From assembly GCF_022012445.1 (NCBI RefSeq), contig NZ_JAKLTS010000010.1:82432-146431 (forward strand): a stretch of 64,000 nt of DNA, written 5' to 3'. Every line of letters starts with the position of its first letter. Position 1 is the stretch's first letter. This document shows, in pieces, positions 15,285 to 24,508 of the stretch. The DNA is from Massilia sp. TS11 (GTDB lineage Bacteria; Pseudomonadota; Gammaproteobacteria; Burkholderiales; Burkholderiaceae_D). The position numbers and the translations under genes are program-made. The notes beneath the pieces were generated by a model. That model searched no databases. It saw only the letters and a program-made list of their open reading frames with translations, and was not told the DNA's origin.

Positions 15285-15746
15285 TTATTTAATCCGGGTC
15301 AAGGTCGGGCGCGGGCCCTTCTTGGGCGGCTCGTCGTCGCCATCGGGCGGCTCGGGCGTGTCGCTCGGTTCCGCGGGCACGGCGGCCAGCGGCGCCGCCT
15401 CGGGGGCGGGCGCCGGCGTGGCGTCGGCGGCCGGAGCGGTGACGTCGAAAGCCATGCCCTGGCCGTTTTCGGCCGCGTAGATGGCCATGATGTGGGTCAC
15501 GGGCACGTAGATCTCGCGGGCGACGCCGGCGAAGCGGGCTTTGAAGCTGATCGCCTCGTTATCCATCTTCAGGCCATGGGTGGCGCCAAAGCTGATGTTG
15601 AGCACGATTTCGCCCTTGCGCACGTATTCGGGCGGCACCTGGGTGCTGCCATCGACCTTGACGGCGATATGGGGCGTGTAGCCGTTGTCGGTGCACCACT
15701 CGTAGAGGGCGCGCAGCAGATAGGGCTTGGTGGAGGTGTCGGCCAT
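15285..15746 (-). CDS. sspB: ClpXP protease specificity-enhancing factor SspB
   Basis: A 153-residue homologue of SspB, the adaptor that delivers ssrA-tagged proteins to ClpXP. The conserved fold is seen in TKPYLLRALYEWCTDNGYTP, then HIAVKVDGSTQVPPEYV, IVLNISFGATHGL and FKARFAGVAREIYVPV. An acidic Pro/Ala linker ends with the basic TLTRIK peptide that docks on ClpX in the family. The ATG at 15746 gives the standard start; an upstream in-frame ATG adds an unlikely Arg-rich leader. It follows sspA by 57 bases, the usual sspA-sspB operon. Confidence 0.93.
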   Translation of the reverse strand: MADTSTKPYLLRALYEWCTDNGYTPHIAVKVDGSTQVPPEYVRKGEIVLNISFGATHGLKMDNEAISFKARFAGVAREIYVPVTHIMAIYAAENGQGMAFDVTAPAADATPAPAPEAAPLAAVPAEPSDTPEPPDGDDEPPKKGPRPTLTRIK

Positions 15747-15803
15747 GGTACTTGGACAGCGAAGGCCGCGCCCGGTTCCCCGAACGCGGCCGGCAGGCAC
15801 GCC

Positions 15804-16415
15804 TTAGCGGCGCATCACTTTTTCGGACGGGGTCAGCGCTTCGATATAGGCCGGGCGCGAGAAGATGCGCTCGGCATATTTCATCAGCGGGGCGGCCGTC
15901 TTCGACAGCTCGATCCCGTAATGGTCGAGGCGCCACAGCAGCGGGGCCACGGCCACGTCCAGCATCGAGAATTCGTCGCCGAGCATGTACTTGTTCTTCA
16001 GGAACAGCGGGGCCAGCTGGGTCAGACGGTCGCGGATTTCGGCGCGCGCCTTGTCGTGGCTCTTGTCATTGGCCTTGTTGCGCTCCGATTCGAGCGTGTG
16101 CACGTGCACGAACAGCTCTTTCTCGAAGTTGAACAGCATCAGGCGGGCGCGCGCGCGCATCAGCGGATCGGCCGGCATCAGCTGCGGGTGCGGGAAACGC
16201 TCGTCGATGTACTCGTTGATGATGTTCGATTCGTACAGGATCAGCTCGCGCTCGACCAGGATCGGCACCTGACCGTAGGGGTTCATGGTCGAAATGTCTT
16301 CCGGTTTGTTGAACAGGTCGACATCGCGCACCTCAAAGTCCATGCCTTTTTCGAACAGGACCAGGCGGCAGCGCTGAGAGAAGGGGCAGGTGGTGCCCGA
16401 GTAGAGAACCATCAT
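15804..16415 (-). CDS. sspA: Stringent starvation protein A (GST fold)
   Basis: A 203-residue glutathione S-transferase-fold protein that binds RNA polymerase during stress in the family. Thioredoxin-like residues 1-80 include VLYSGTTCPFSQRCRLVLFE, NPYGQVPILVE and LYESNIINEYIDE. The C-terminal helical domain has PADPLMRARARLMLFNFEK and FSMLDVAVAPLLWRLDHYGI. Catalytic-type residues for glutathione use are not conserved in SspA proteins, and this one fits. Its location downstream of the cytochrome bc1 operon is typical for Betaproteobacteria. Confidence 0.92.
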   Translation of the reverse strand: MMVLYSGTTCPFSQRCRLVLFEKGMDFEVRDVDLFNKPEDISTMNPYGQVPILVERELILYESNIINEYIDERFPHPQLMPADPLMRARARLMLFNFEKELFVHVHTLESERNKANDKSHDKARAEIRDRLTQLAPLFLKNKYMLGDEFSMLDVAVAPLLWRLDHYGIELSKTAAPLMKYAERIFSRPAYIEALTPSEKVMRR

Positions 16416-16474
16416 ATTTTGTAGTTCCTTAGAAACAAAGGGGGCGAAACGACAAGCGGTTCACCCCAGCATAC

Positions 16475-16498
16475 AAGGGTCCGCGCAAGGCGGACCTT
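16475..16498 (-). terminator. Hairpin after petC
   Basis: GGTCCGC and GCGGACC with a GCAAG loop, extended by AAG/CTT, lie between the petC stop and the sspA start. The following T-run is weak, so some read-through into sspA is possible. Confidence 0.6.
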
Positions 16499-16511
16499 GA
16501 TACAGATTGAT

Positions 16512-17276
16512 TTACTTCACTTCTTTCCAGAAGGAGGCGTTCAGACGCCAGGCCAGCAAGGCGAACAGGGTCATGAACAGCACCACCCAGGCGCCCAGCA
16601 TCTTACGGGTGCCCTGGGCCGGTTCGGCCATCCATTCCATGTAGCCGACCAGATCAGCCACGGCCGTATCGAACTCGGCCGGGGTCATCTTGCCTTTGCT
16701 CACTTGCTCAAAGCCGACGAACTTGTGCACGGTCTTGGCGGCGTCGTGCGGGTCCTTCTCTTCCGCGAACTTGGCCACGCGCACACCCTGCAGTTCCCAC
16801 ATGGCGTGCGGCATGGCCACATTATTCATGACCATGTTGTTCCAGCCAGTCGGACGGCCTTCGTCCTTGTAGAAAGTGCGCAGATAGGTGTACAGGTAGT
16901 CGCCGCCGGTGCCGGCGCCCGAGGCTTTCGCGCGCGCGATCACCGACAGGTCGGGCGGCACGGCGCCGAACCACTCCTTGGCGTCCTTCGGATCGAGGGC
17001 GGTCTTCATCAGATCGCCCACCTTGGCGCCGCTGAGCACCAGGTTTTCCTTGATCTGCTGCTCGGACAGGCCGAGGTCGCGCAGACGGTTGTAGCGCATC
17101 GACGAGGCCGAGTGGCAGTTCAGGCAGTAGTTGACGAACAGCTTGGCGCCGTTCTGCAGCGAAGCCAGACTGGTGCGGGCCGGGGCCTGGTCCAGCGGAT
17201 AGCCGGCTTCATTGGCCATGGCGAACGCCGGAACGGCGAGGGCCAGGATGGCGATCAGTTTCTTCGAAAAAGTCAT
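16512..17276 (-). CDS. petC: Cytochrome c1 of the bc1 complex
   Basis: A 254-residue exported c-type cytochrome that accepts electrons from the Rieske protein and passes them to soluble cytochrome c. The signal peptide covers residues 1-21 (KLIAILALAVPAFAMA). The haem site is C51-L-N-C54-H55, followed by the c1-type SSMRYNRLRDLGL. The distal Met is probably in NNVAMPHAMW. A C-terminal membrane anchor (LGAWVVLFMTLFALLAWRL) ends in WKEVK. I use the ATG at 17276, since an earlier one at 17300 would sit before the signal and abut petB. Last gene of petABC. Confidence 0.95.
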   Translation of the reverse strand: MTFSKKLIAILALAVPAFAMANEAGYPLDQAPARTSLASLQNGAKLFVNYCLNCHSASSMRYNRLRDLGLSEQQIKENLVLSGAKVGDLMKTALDPKDAKEWFGAVPPDLSVIARAKASGAGTGGDYLYTYLRTFYKDEGRPTGWNNMVMNNVAMPHAMWELQGVRVAKFAEEKDPHDAAKTVHKFVGFEQVSKGKMTPAEFDTAVADLVGYMEWMAEPAQGTRKMLGAWVVLFMTLFALLAWRLNASFWKEVK

Positions 17277-17300
17277 TTGTCTCTGTCCTGTTCTCGTCAA

Positions 17301-18713
17301 TTAGTGAGGATGGTAGTTGACGCGGGCCGGCACCTGTTTGAAGGTACCTGCAGCGGACCACCACGGCATCAACAGGAAGAAGCTGAAGTACAGCAGCGTG
17401 GCGACCTGGGCCATGATCGTGGCGGTCGGGGTCGGCAGCTGGGTGCCGAGGTAGCCGAGCGTCAGGAAGGACAGGAAGAACACCAGGTAGACATATTTAT
17501 GCCAGTCCGGACGGTAGCGGATCGACTTCACTTTCGAGTGATCGAGCCAGGGCAGGCCGGCCAGGATCACCACCGAGGAACCGAACAGCACCACACCCCA
17601 GAACTTGGCGTCCAGCATGCCAGGCAGCATGCCGATGATGGCCAGCAGCGACACGCCGGCGATGGCGGCCTTGACCTTGAACGACAGCTGGGACTTGAGC
17701 CAGATGAAGGTCACGTAGGCGGCCAGGCCAACGATCACCACCCACAGGAAGTCCGAGGTGGTGGCGCGCAGCACCGAGTAGAAGGGCGTGAAGTACCAGG
17801 TCGGCGCGATGTGCGGCGGGGTCTTCATCGGGTCGGCCGGCAGGAAGTTGTTGTACTCCAGGAAGTAGCCGCCCATTTCCGGGGCCCAGAACACCACGAT
17901 CGAGAAGATCAGCAGGAAGATCGAGGCGCCGAACATGTCGTGCACCGAGTAGTAGGGGTGCGAGGGGATGGCGTCGACCGGGTGGCCGTCCGGACCCAGG
18001 TTTTCCTTGACTTCGATGCCGTCCGGGTTCAGCGAGCCGACTTCGTGCAGGGCGATCAGGTGGGCTGCGACCAGACCCAGCAGCACCAGCGGAATCGCGA
18101 TCACGTGGAAGGCGAAGAAGCGGTTCAGGGTCGCGTCGGACACAACGTAGTCGCCGCGGATCCACAGCGACAGGTCGGGACCGATCACGGGGATGGCGCC
18201 GAACAGGTTGACGATCACCTGGGCGCCCCAGTAGGACATCTGGCCCCAGGGCAGCAGGTAGCCGAAGAAGGCCTCGGCCATCAGGCACAGGAAGATGGCG
18301 AAGCCGAACAGCCACACCAGTTCACGCGGCTTACGGTAGGAACCGTAGAGCAGGCCGCGCGTCATGTGCAGGTAGACGATGATGAAGAAGGCCGAAGCGC
18401 CGGTCGAGTGCATGTAACGCACCAGCCAGCCCCAGGGCACTTCGCGCATGATGTATTCGACCGAACCGAAGGCCAGGGTGGCGTCCGGCTTGTAGTGCAT
18501 GGTCAGGAAGATACCGGTGACGATCTGCAGCACCAGCACCAGCATGGCCAGCGAGCCGAAGATGTACCACATGTTGAAGTTCTTGGGCGCGTAATACTTG
18601 CCCCACTGGTCGTTCCACAGCTTGGTCAGGGGGAAGCGGTCGTCGACCCAGGCCAGGCCCTTCTGCAGTGCCGGCGCGTCGGCCGGGAGTTTCGTCTCTT
18701 TAAAAGCCGCCAT
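17301..18713 (-). CDS. petB: Cytochrome b of the bc1 complex
   Basis: A 470-residue polytopic membrane protein, the quinol-oxidising core. Typical segments are visible: ITGIFLTMHYKPDATLAF, the Q-site region GASAFFIIVYLHMTRGLLYG, WLFGFAIFLCLMAEAFFGYL, LPWGQMSYWGAQVI and the PEW-equivalent VVFWAPEMGGYF region. Haem-ligand histidines lie in helices near YLHMTRGL and FFAFHVIAIP. It is longer than the roughly 400 residues of many homologues because of C-terminal helices, as in other Betaproteobacteria. It begins 2 bases after petA, so the two are tightly coupled. Confidence 0.95.
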   Translation of the reverse strand: MAAFKETKLPADAPALQKGLAWVDDRFPLTKLWNDQWGKYYAPKNFNMWYIFGSLAMLVLVLQIVTGIFLTMHYKPDATLAFGSVEYIMREVPWGWLVRYMHSTGASAFFIIVYLHMTRGLLYGSYRKPRELVWLFGFAIFLCLMAEAFFGYLLPWGQMSYWGAQVIVNLFGAIPVIGPDLSLWIRGDYVVSDATLNRFFAFHVIAIPLVLLGLVAAHLIALHEVGSLNPDGIEVKENLGPDGHPVDAIPSHPYYSVHDMFGASIFLLIFSIVVFWAPEMGGYFLEYNNFLPADPMKTPPHIAPTWYFTPFYSVLRATTSDFLWVVIVGLAAYVTFIWLKSQLSFKVKAAIAGVSLLAIIGMLPGMLDAKFWGVVLFGSSVVILAGLPWLDHSKVKSIRYRPDWHKYVYLVFFLSFLTLGYLGTQLPTPTATIMAQVATLLYFSFFLLMPWWSAAGTFKQVPARVNYHPH

Positions 18714-18715
18714 GA

Positions 18716-19324
18716 TTATGCTTCACCTTTCTCGTCTTTACCGATCAGGATCTTGGTCTCGCTCAGGTACATGTGGCGCGGCACCTGGAGGTTGTCCGGC
18801 GCCGGCTTGTTCTTGAACACGCGGCCGGCCAGGTCGAAGGTCGAGCCGTGGCAGGGGCAGAGGAAGCCGCCGGCCCAGTTGTCAGGCAGGTTCGGTTGCG
18901 GGCCTTCGGCGAAGCGCGAGGAGGGCGAGCAGCCGAGGTGCGAGCAGATCCCGATGGCGACCAGGATTTCGGGTTTGATCGAGCGGTATTCGTTGCGCGC
19001 GTAGTCCGGGGTCAGTTCGTCCGGTTTGCGTTCCGATTTGGGGTCAGCCACGTCAGCATCGGTCTTCTTCAGCGAGGCCACCATTTCGGGCGAGCGCTTG
19101 AGGATCCACACGGGCTTGCCGCGCCATTCGACGGTGATCATATCGCCGACCTTCATGCCACCGATATCAACTTCCACCGGAGCGCCGGCCGCTTTCGCGC
19201 GCTCCGACGGTTGGAACGTGCTCACCAGAGCCGCACCCGTGGACAAACCGACAACGCCACCCGCCGCGCACGTCGCGACGAGTAAGCCCCGGCGGCCTGG
19301 ATCGACCTGCTTTTCGTTACTCAT
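18716..19324 (-). CDS. petA: Rieske iron-sulfur subunit of the bc1 complex
   Basis: A 202-residue protein with an N-terminal Tat-like region (PGRRGLLVATCAAGGVVGLS) that stays as a membrane anchor. The [2Fe-2S] ligands are in CSHLGCSP and CPCHGSTFD, the two Rieske boxes, with the basic VDIGGMKVGDMITVEWRGKP region before them. It moves electrons from quinol to cytochrome c1. First gene of the petABC operon, with a TATAAT box about 65 bases upstream. Confidence 0.95.
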   Translation of the reverse strand: MSNEKQVDPGRRGLLVATCAAGGVVGLSTGAALVSTFQPSERAKAAGAPVEVDIGGMKVGDMITVEWRGKPVWILKRSPEMVASLKKTDADVADPKSERKPDELTPDYARNEYRSIKPEILVAIGICSHLGCSPSSRFAEGPQPNLPDNWAGGFLCPCHGSTFDLAGRVFKNKPAPDNLQVPRHMYLSETKILIGKDEKGEA

Positions 19325-19387
19325 ACCAACCCCTAAGTAAAAATACGAATCTTGAAGAACTCATAAAAAAGCTTCTAGCAACCTTTA

Positions 19388-19416
19388 ATTATAAGGGAAG
19401 CATATGGCGAATTAAA
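19388..19416 (-). promoter_or_regulatory. Candidate petABC promoter
   Basis: On the minus strand a perfect TATAAT (19393-19388) is preceded 17 bases earlier by TTTAAT (19416-19411), a partial -35 match. The resulting leader before petA would be about 55 bases. Confidence 0.5.
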
Positions 19417-19520
19417 GAAAAACCTTGATTTTCGGACTGGACGCCCCCATGGGTTTGGCGCGCTCCGGGGGACAGGCTATCATGGGCCTGCCATTTCAAT
19501 ATCATTCTGGAGGGAAGCGC

Positions 19521-19943
19521 ATGTCCATGATGCAGGAGTTCAAGGCCTTTGCGATGCGGGGCAATGTGGTCGATCTGGCCGTCGGTGTCATCATCGGTGG
19601 CGCTTTTGGCAAGATTGTCGATTCGATGGTCCAGGACGTGATCATGCCGCCGATCGGCAAGGCGCTCGGCGGCCTCGATTTCGCCAACTACTACCTGCCG
19701 CTCAACGGCCAGGACCCGCACCTGACCCTGGCCGAGGCCAAGAAGCTCGGCGCCGTGTTGGCGTACGGCAACTTCATGACCGTGCTGCTGAACTTTGTGA
19801 TCCTCGCCTTTGTCATCTTCATGATGGTCCGTCTGATTAACAAGGCGCGCCATGTGGAGCCGGCCCCGGCCCCGGCCGCCCCGGCGCCGACGCCGGAAGA
19901 CATCGTCCTGCTGCGCGAGATCCGCGACGCACTGAAGAAATAG
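19521..19943 (+). CDS. mscL: Large-conductance mechanosensitive channel
   Basis: A 140-residue inner-membrane channel that opens under osmotic down-shock. It begins [20 protein letters not shown], with the N-terminal amphipathic helix and pore helix [18 protein letters not shown]. The second helix is [20 protein letters not shown]. The cytoplasmic tail ends [18 protein letters not shown], a classic bundle helix. The ATG at 19521 has GGAGG eight bases upstream, which rules out the earlier in-frame ATG at 19425. It has the family's normal length. Confidence 0.95.
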   Translation: MSMMQEFKAFAMRGNVVDLAVGVIIGGAFGKIVDSMVQDVIMPPIGKALGGLDFANYYLPLNGQDPHLTLAEAKKLGAVLAYGNFMTVLLNFVILAFVIFMMVRLINKARHVEPAPAPAAPAPTPEDIVLLREIRDALKK

Positions 19944-19962
19944 GGCCCTGCGGCCCGCCGCC

Positions 19963-21105
19963 ATGCTGCGCACACTCTGGCTCCTGTTCGCCCAGGTCGT
20001 CACGGCCGGGCTGGCCATTTACATGGTCGTGGCCGCCGTGCGCGGCCCGCGCGAGCCGTCCCGCCTGCAAAGCGGCACGGTCGAGCGGCCGGCCGCCATC
20101 CTGCAGGCCCCGGCCGGGGCCACGCCGGCCTTCAGCTACCGCGAGGCGGCCGCGCGCGCGATGCCGGCTGTGGTCAACATCCTCACCAGCAAGGTGGTGC
20201 GCCCGCGCCGCTTTCTTGAGGACCCGTTTTTCCGCCGCTTCTTCGGCGACCGCGTGCCCGAGGAAGAGCAGCAGAGCCTGGGTTCGGGCGTGATCGTCAG
20301 CCCCGACGGCTATATCTTGACCAATAACCATGTGGTCGAGGCGGCCGACGACATCCAGGTGATCCTGGCCGATGGGCGCAAGGCTGGCGCCAAAATCGTC
20401 GGCACCGATCCCGAGACCGACCTGGCCGTGATCCGCGTGGCCCTGCGCGATCTGCCCGTGATCGTGCTCGGCCATTCGGACGAGGCGCGCGTCGGCGATG
20501 TGGTGCTGGCCATCGGCAATCCCTTCGGCGTCGGCCAGACGGTGACGATGGGCATCATCTCGGCCCTGGGCCGCAAGAATCTGCACATCAATCCTTTCGA
20601 GAACTTCATCCAGACCGACGCCGCGATCAACTTCGGCAATTCGGGCGGGGCCCTGATCGACACCGGCGGCAATCTGATCGGCATCAACTCGGCCATCTAT
20701 TCGCAAAGCGGCGGCTCGGTCGGCATCGGCTTTGCCATTCCCACCAGCACGGCCAAGAGCGTGATGGAAGCCATCATCAAGACCGGCTATGTGGTGCGCG
20801 GCTGGATCGGCATCGAATCCCAGGACATCACGCCCGAACTGGCCGAGAACTTCGGCCTGGCCGCGCGCAGCGGCGTGATCATCGCGGGCGTGGTGCGCAA
20901 TGGCCCGGCCGACCGCGCCGGCCTGCGCCCCGGCGATATCCTGCTGAGCATCAACCAGCAGCCGGTGGCCGACACGGCCGGCATGCTGACCCAGATCGCC
21001 GCCCTCAGCCCGGGGACGGCTGCTACCATGACGGTGCTGCGCAAGAATCAGCGCGCTCAGCTGAGCGTGCAGGTGGCCCTGCGCCCGCGCAGCCCGACCG
21101 AATGA
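19963..21105 (+). CDS. DegS/AlgW-type periplasmic serine protease
   Basis: A 380-residue trypsin-like protease anchored by one N-terminal helix (LLFAQVVTAGLAIYMVVAAV). The catalytic triad is H123 (TNNHVVEA), D153 (ETDLAVI) and S227 (NFGNSGGAL). One PDZ domain follows (VIIAGVVRNGPADRAGLRPG). One anchor helix plus one PDZ is the layout of DegS/AlgW, which cleave the anti-sigma factor of the envelope stress response. DegP/DegQ have a cleaved signal and two PDZ domains. It lies 20 bases after mscL, so both may respond to envelope stress from one transcript (inference). Confidence 0.88.
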   Translation: MLRTLWLLFAQVVTAGLAIYMVVAAVRGPREPSRLQSGTVERPAAILQAPAGATPAFSYREAAARAMPAVVNILTSKVVRPRRFLEDPFFRRFFGDRVPEEEQQSLGSGVIVSPDGYILTNNHVVEAADDIQVILADGRKAGAKIVGTDPETDLAVIRVALRDLPVIVLGHSDEARVGDVVLAIGNPFGVGQTVTMGIISALGRKNLHINPFENFIQTDAAINFGNSGGALIDTGGNLIGINSAIYSQSGGSVGIGFAIPTSTAKSVMEAIIKTGYVVRGWIGIESQDITPELAENFGLAARSGVIIAGVVRNGPADRAGLRPGDILLSINQQPVADTAGMLTQIAALSPGTAATMTVLRKNQRAQLSVQVALRPRSPTE

Positions 21106-21112
21106 GGACCCC

Positions 21113-21799
21113 ATGCATTTGCGCGACCTGAGCCAGTTCCTGCGCGAACTGAGCGAGAACAACAACCGCCCCTGGTTCATCATGAACAAACCGCGCTACG
21201 ACATCCTGCGCGAAGAGTTCCACCAGGTGGTGCAGCAGCTGATCCAGGCCCTGAGCCGTTTTGACAAGGCCGTGGCCGGGGTCGACGCGAAGAAGGCCAT
21301 GTTTCGCATCAACCGCGATGTGCGCTTTTCACACGACAAAAGCCCGTATAAAACGCGCTTCTCCGCCGCCATCACGGCCAGCAACCAGCGCCGCCCGAGC
21401 GCGGCTGGCGGCCCGGCCTATTACTTCCACATCGAAGGCAATGGCAAGCTGCTGTTCGGCGCCGGCGAATACATGCCGCCGCCGCCACGCCTGAAGGCGA
21501 TCCGCCAGCACCTGGTCAACGATGCGCCAGGCTTTGCCAAAGTCCTCAAGAATAAGGCCCTGGTGGCGCGCTACGGCGACCTGCAGCCCGAAGACAAGCT
21601 GCAGCGTCCGCCGAAAGGTTTCGCGCCCGATCATCCGCACATCGAGTACATCAAGCTGAAAAGCTTTTTCGTCTGGACTGAAGTCGATCTCAATCTCAAC
21701 GCGCCGGAACAGCTCGTGCCCCTGCTGGCCAGTGGCCTGCAGGACGCGTTTGCGCTGGTCAGCTGGCTGCGCACCGTGAACGACCATTTTGAGGAGTAA
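21113..21799 (+). CDS. DUF2461 (TIGR02453) family protein
   Basis: A 228-residue soluble protein. It opens with DLSQFLRELSENNNRPWFIM, NKPRYDILREEF and then the signature FRINRDVRFSHDKSPYKTRF and YYFHIEGNGKLLFGAGEYMP. These match DUF2461 well; the function of that family is unknown. It begins 8 bases after the protease and 3 bases before the cupin gene, giving a compact operon. Confidence 0.88.
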   Translation: MHLRDLSQFLRELSENNNRPWFIMNKPRYDILREEFHQVVQQLIQALSRFDKAVAGVDAKKAMFRINRDVRFSHDKSPYKTRFSAAITASNQRRPSAAGGPAYYFHIEGNGKLLFGAGEYMPPPPRLKAIRQHLVNDAPGFAKVLKNKALVARYGDLQPEDKLQRPPKGFAPDHPHIEYIKLKSFFVWTEVDLNLNAPEQLVPLLASGLQDAFALVSWLRTVNDHFEE

Positions 21800-21802
21800 G
21801 CC

Positions 21803-22156
21803 ATGGCCCTGCCACATGCCGCCTCGGGCGACCTGATTCCCTTGCGCCGCGAGGGCGATGACCTCGCCAATTTCACCTCGATCGCGCTGGCCAAGACCGA
21901 GAGCATGGAACTGATCCGCCTGGTGCTGCCCAAGGGCCGCGCCATGCCCAGCCACGCGATCGAGCGCGAGTGCACGCTGCTGTGCCTGCATGGCAGTCTG
22001 GTGGTCGAGATGAACGGCAGGGAAACGCGCATGGCGCCGTCCGAGCTGATGTGGATTGCCGGGCGCCAGCAGCACGCCGTGCGCGCCGAGGAGGATGCGG
22101 TCGCCCTGCTGACCATCCTGCTCGGGTCTTCGCGCCACGGCCACGCCGGCGGCTAA
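21803..22156 (+). CDS. Small cupin-domain protein
   Basis: A 117-residue single-domain beta-barrel protein. It has cupin-like strands: MELIRLVLPKGRAMPSHAIE for the first box, where H-x-I-E replaces the usual H-x-H, and LHGSLVVEMNGRETRMAPSE followed by WIAGRQQHAVRAEEDAVALL for the second. The metal site looks incomplete, with one His in the first motif and one in the second, so it may not be an enzyme. It is the last gene of the mscL-side operon and converges on gpsA with a 4-base gap. Confidence 0.75.
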   Translation: MALPHAASGDLIPLRREGDDLANFTSIALAKTESMELIRLVLPKGRAMPSHAIERECTLLCLHGSLVVEMNGRETRMAPSELMWIAGRQQHAVRAEEDAVALLTILLGSSRHGHAGG

Positions 22157-22160
22157 AGCC

Positions 22161-23183
22161 TCAGGCCAGCTCCCCGCGCGGGTCGCGCGCCAGCAGGCGG
22201 CCGACCATCTCGCGCGCATTGTCGCCATCGAACAGCACGCCGGCCACGGCATTCGTGATCGGCATGTCGACGCCGAGGCGCGCGGCCAGCGCACGCACGG
22301 CACGCGCGCAGGGCACGCCCTCGGCCACATGGCCGAGTTCGGCCACGATGGTGTCGAGATTCTTGCCCTGGGCCAGGCCGAGGCCGACGCGCCGGTTGCG
22401 GCTGAGGTCGCCCGTGCAGGTGAGGATCAGGTCGCCCATGCCGGTCAGGCCCATGAAGGTGGCCGCCTGGCCACCCAGCGCCAGGCCGAGCCGTGTGATT
22501 TCGGCCAGGCCGCGCGTGATCAGGGCCGCGCGCGCATTCAGGCCCAGGCCCAGGCCGTCGGCCACGCCGGTGGCAATCGCCAGCACATTCTTGACCGCGC
22601 CGCCGACTTCCACGCCGATCAGATCGGGGCAGGAATACACGCGGATATGGCCACCATGGACGATGTTGACGACACGTTCGCACAAGGCGGCCGAACTGGA
22701 GGCGACCGTCAGCGCGCACGGCATGCCGCGCGCCACTTCCTGGGCGAAGGAGGGACCGGACAGGGCCGCGCCCGCCACATCGGGGCCGAGCACCTCGCGC
22801 ACGACCTGGTGCGGCAGCAGGCTGCTGCCGTTTTCAAAGCCCTTGCACAGCCAGACCACGTTCGGCAGCGCGCGCCCCTTCAGCTGTTCGAGCAGGGGGC
22901 GCAGGCCGGCTACCGGATTGGCCAGAATCAGCAGATCCTCGGGGCCGACATGGGCCAGGGCCGCATCCAGATCGCTGCTGATCTGCAGCGCGGGCGGGAA
23001 GGCAAAGTCGGGCAGATAGTGGGCATTGCTGCGCGTGCGCGCCATCTGCGCCATGGCGGCCGGATTGCGGCCCCACAGCAGCACCGCATGGCGCTCGGCC
23101 AGGGCGATGGCGACCGCCGTGCCCCATGCGCCGGCGCCGAGGATGCTGACGTGGCGCCGTGTTTTAGAGACCGAAGACATCAT
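22161..23183 (-). CDS. gpsA: NAD(P)-dependent glycerol-3-phosphate dehydrogenase
   Basis: A 340-residue cytosolic enzyme that reduces dihydroxyacetone phosphate to sn-glycerol 3-phosphate for phospholipid synthesis. The Rossmann motif is [18 protein letters not shown]. Other signatures are [24 protein letters not shown] and the catalytic-lysine helix [20 protein letters not shown], then [20 protein letters not shown]. Its start overlaps the end of the SH3 gene by 20 bases. In many Betaproteobacteria secB and gpsA are close neighbours, as here. Confidence 0.95.
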   Translation of the reverse strand: MMSSVSKTRRHVSILGAGAWGTAVAIALAERHAVLLWGRNPAAMAQMARTRSNAHYLPDFAFPPALQISSDLDAALAHVGPEDLLILANPVAGLRPLLEQLKGRALPNVVWLCKGFENGSSLLPHQVVREVLGPDVAGAALSGPSFAQEVARGMPCALTVASSSAALCERVVNIVHGGHIRVYSCPDLIGVEVGGAVKNVLAIATGVADGLGLGLNARAALITRGLAEITRLGLALGGQAATFMGLTGMGDLILTCTGDLSRNRRVGLGLAQGKNLDTIVAELGHVAEGVPCARAVRALAARLGVDMPITNAVAGVLFDGDNAREMVGRLLARDPRGELA

Positions 23184-23604
23184 TCACCTTCACATAGCCG
23201 CTGATCCCGTCGCGATGGCGCACCTTGGCCCAGGCCGACGGGGCCGGCTCGAGCAGCTCGAGCAGCACACCCTTGTCGGCCACGAGCACCGGGCTGGCGT
23301 GCTCATCGGCATTGGCGCGGACTTTCACATTTGCATTGCGTGCCACCACGGTACGCCGTCCGGCCAGGCTTTTCAACTCCACCCAGCCGGCGTCGCCGTT
23401 GGCGTCGCGCACCTTGAGCCAGTCGCCATGGGTGATCAGGATTTCGACCGGCATGCCGCGCGGGGCGACGTACAGCTTATTGCCTTTGGGCGAAGGAGCG
23501 TCGTAGACGATGGCCGGCGCCGGGCCGACCGAACGGAATTCAGCCGCCTGGGCGCTGGCAGCGGCCAGCAGCAGACCCAGACAGGCGCGCAGGGGCAGGG
23601 ACAA
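23164..23604 (-). CDS. Exported SH3-domain protein
   Basis: A 146-residue protein with a signal peptide ([16 protein letters not shown]). It then has two bacterial SH3-like repeats: residues about 25-80 ([39 protein letters not shown]) and 85-146 ([40 protein letters not shown]). Such periplasmic SH3 proteins probably bind cell-wall peptides. It lies between secB and gpsA on the same strand and overlaps gpsA by 20 bases. Confidence 0.85.
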   Translation of the reverse strand: MSLPLRACLGLLLAAASAQAAEFRSVGPAPAIVYDAPSPKGNKLYVAPRGMPVEILITHGDWLKVRDANGDAGWVELKSLAGRRTVVARNANVKVRANADEHASPVLVADKGVLLELLEPAPSAWAKVRHRDGISGYVKVNDVFGL

Positions 23605-23629
23605 GATGCTCTCCTCGGCAGGAATGTGA

Positions 23630-23662
23630 AACGCCCCCGGACCCTGGGGTGCCGGGGGCGTT
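23630..23662 (-). terminator. secB terminator hairpin
   Basis: An 11-bp GC-rich perfect stem (AACGCCCCCGG with CCGGGGGCGTT, loop of 11) lies 13 bases beyond the secB stop. The T-run is short. It separates secB from the SH3-gpsA pair. Confidence 0.75.
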
Positions 23663-23674
23663 GGGTGCGCCAGC

Positions 23675-24148
23675 TTAATGCGTGGCGGCGGCGTCCGGAG
23701 CGCCTTTGGCGGCTTCAGCCAGGGCCTGCAGGCGCTGCTGGTAGAAGGCTTCGAAGTTGATCTCGGCCAGGTGGATCGGCGGGAAGCCGGCCCGCTGAAT
23801 CATATCGGCGACGTTAGCGCGCAGATACGGGTAGATGATGTTCGGGCAGCCGATTCCCAGCAGCGGGTCGAGCTGCTCGGCCGGGATGTTGCGGGCTTCG
23901 AAGATGCCGGCTTGCTTGCCTTCGACCAGGAAGGCGACCTTGTCTTTCAGCTTGGCGGTGACGGTCACGGTCACGGTGGCTTCGTAGATGCCTTCCTGCA
24001 GCGGCTCGGCGCCGACGTCGAGCGAGATCTCGATCGACGGGGCTTCCTGCTCGAGGAAGATGGCCGGCGAGTTCGGCTGTTCCAGCGACATGTCCTTCAG
24101 GTAGACGCGTTGGATTTGGAATACGGGTTGCAGTTGTTCGTCAGACAT
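23675..24148 (-). CDS. secB: Protein-export chaperone SecB
   Basis: A 157-residue acidic chaperone that keeps secretory precursors unfolded and hands them to SecA. Conserved parts are [20 protein letters not shown], then [20 protein letters not shown], the [19 protein letters not shown] segment and [20 protein letters not shown]. Length and start are standard. It follows grxC by about 90 bases, the common grxC-secB arrangement. Confidence 0.96.
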   Translation of the reverse strand: MSDEQLQPVFQIQRVYLKDMSLEQPNSPAIFLEQEAPSIEISLDVGAEPLQEGIYEATVTVTVTAKLKDKVAFLVEGKQAGIFEARNIPAEQLDPLLGIGCPNIIYPYLRANVADMIQRAGFPPIHLAEINFEAFYQQRLQALAEAAKGAPDAAATH

Positions 24149-24238
24149 GGAACGCTTTCAGTTGAATAGAGATAAAGAATTGGGACGGCAATTGTAGCAA
24201 AACCCGATGGGTTTCCATAGCCGCCAGCTAGTTAGTAC

Positions 24239-24499
24239 TCACTCACCGCGCAGCAGGGGATCCAGGCGGCCCGCCTGGTCGAGCGCGTAGAGGTCGTCGA
24301 AACCGCCGACGTGGGTGTCGCCGATATAGATCTGCGGCACCGTGCGGCGGCCCGTGCGTTCCATCATGATGACGCGCTGGGCCGGGTCGAGATCGACACG
24401 GATTTTTTCAATGTCCGTCACGCCCTTGGCTTCGAGCAGGCGCTCGGCCCGCACGCAGTAGGGACACATGGCGGTGTGGTACAGCACAACCTTGTTCAT
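24239..24499 (-). CDS. grxC: Glutaredoxin 3
   Basis: An 86-residue glutaredoxin. The redox site is C12-P-Y-C15 (LYHTAMCPYCVRAERLLEAK), the cis-proline is in RTVPQIYIGD, and the glutathione-binding GGFDDLYALDQAG follows. It reduces disulfides with glutathione in the cytosol. It begins 9 bases after the rhodanese gene, so the two are probably co-transcribed. Confidence 0.94.
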   Translation of the reverse strand: MNKVVLYHTAMCPYCVRAERLLEAKGVTDIEKIRVDLDPAQRVIMMERTGRRTVPQIYIGDTHVGGFDDLYALDQAGRLDPLLRGE

Positions 24500-24508
24500 G
24501 CCTGCTCC

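Noticed and set aside
16497..19004. Very long open frame on the plus strand opposite petC, petB and petA
   Set aside because: The high GC of the core genes leaves the antisense frame open. The product is a His/Gln/Arg-rich string without domain signature, while the minus strand encodes textbook bc1 subunits.
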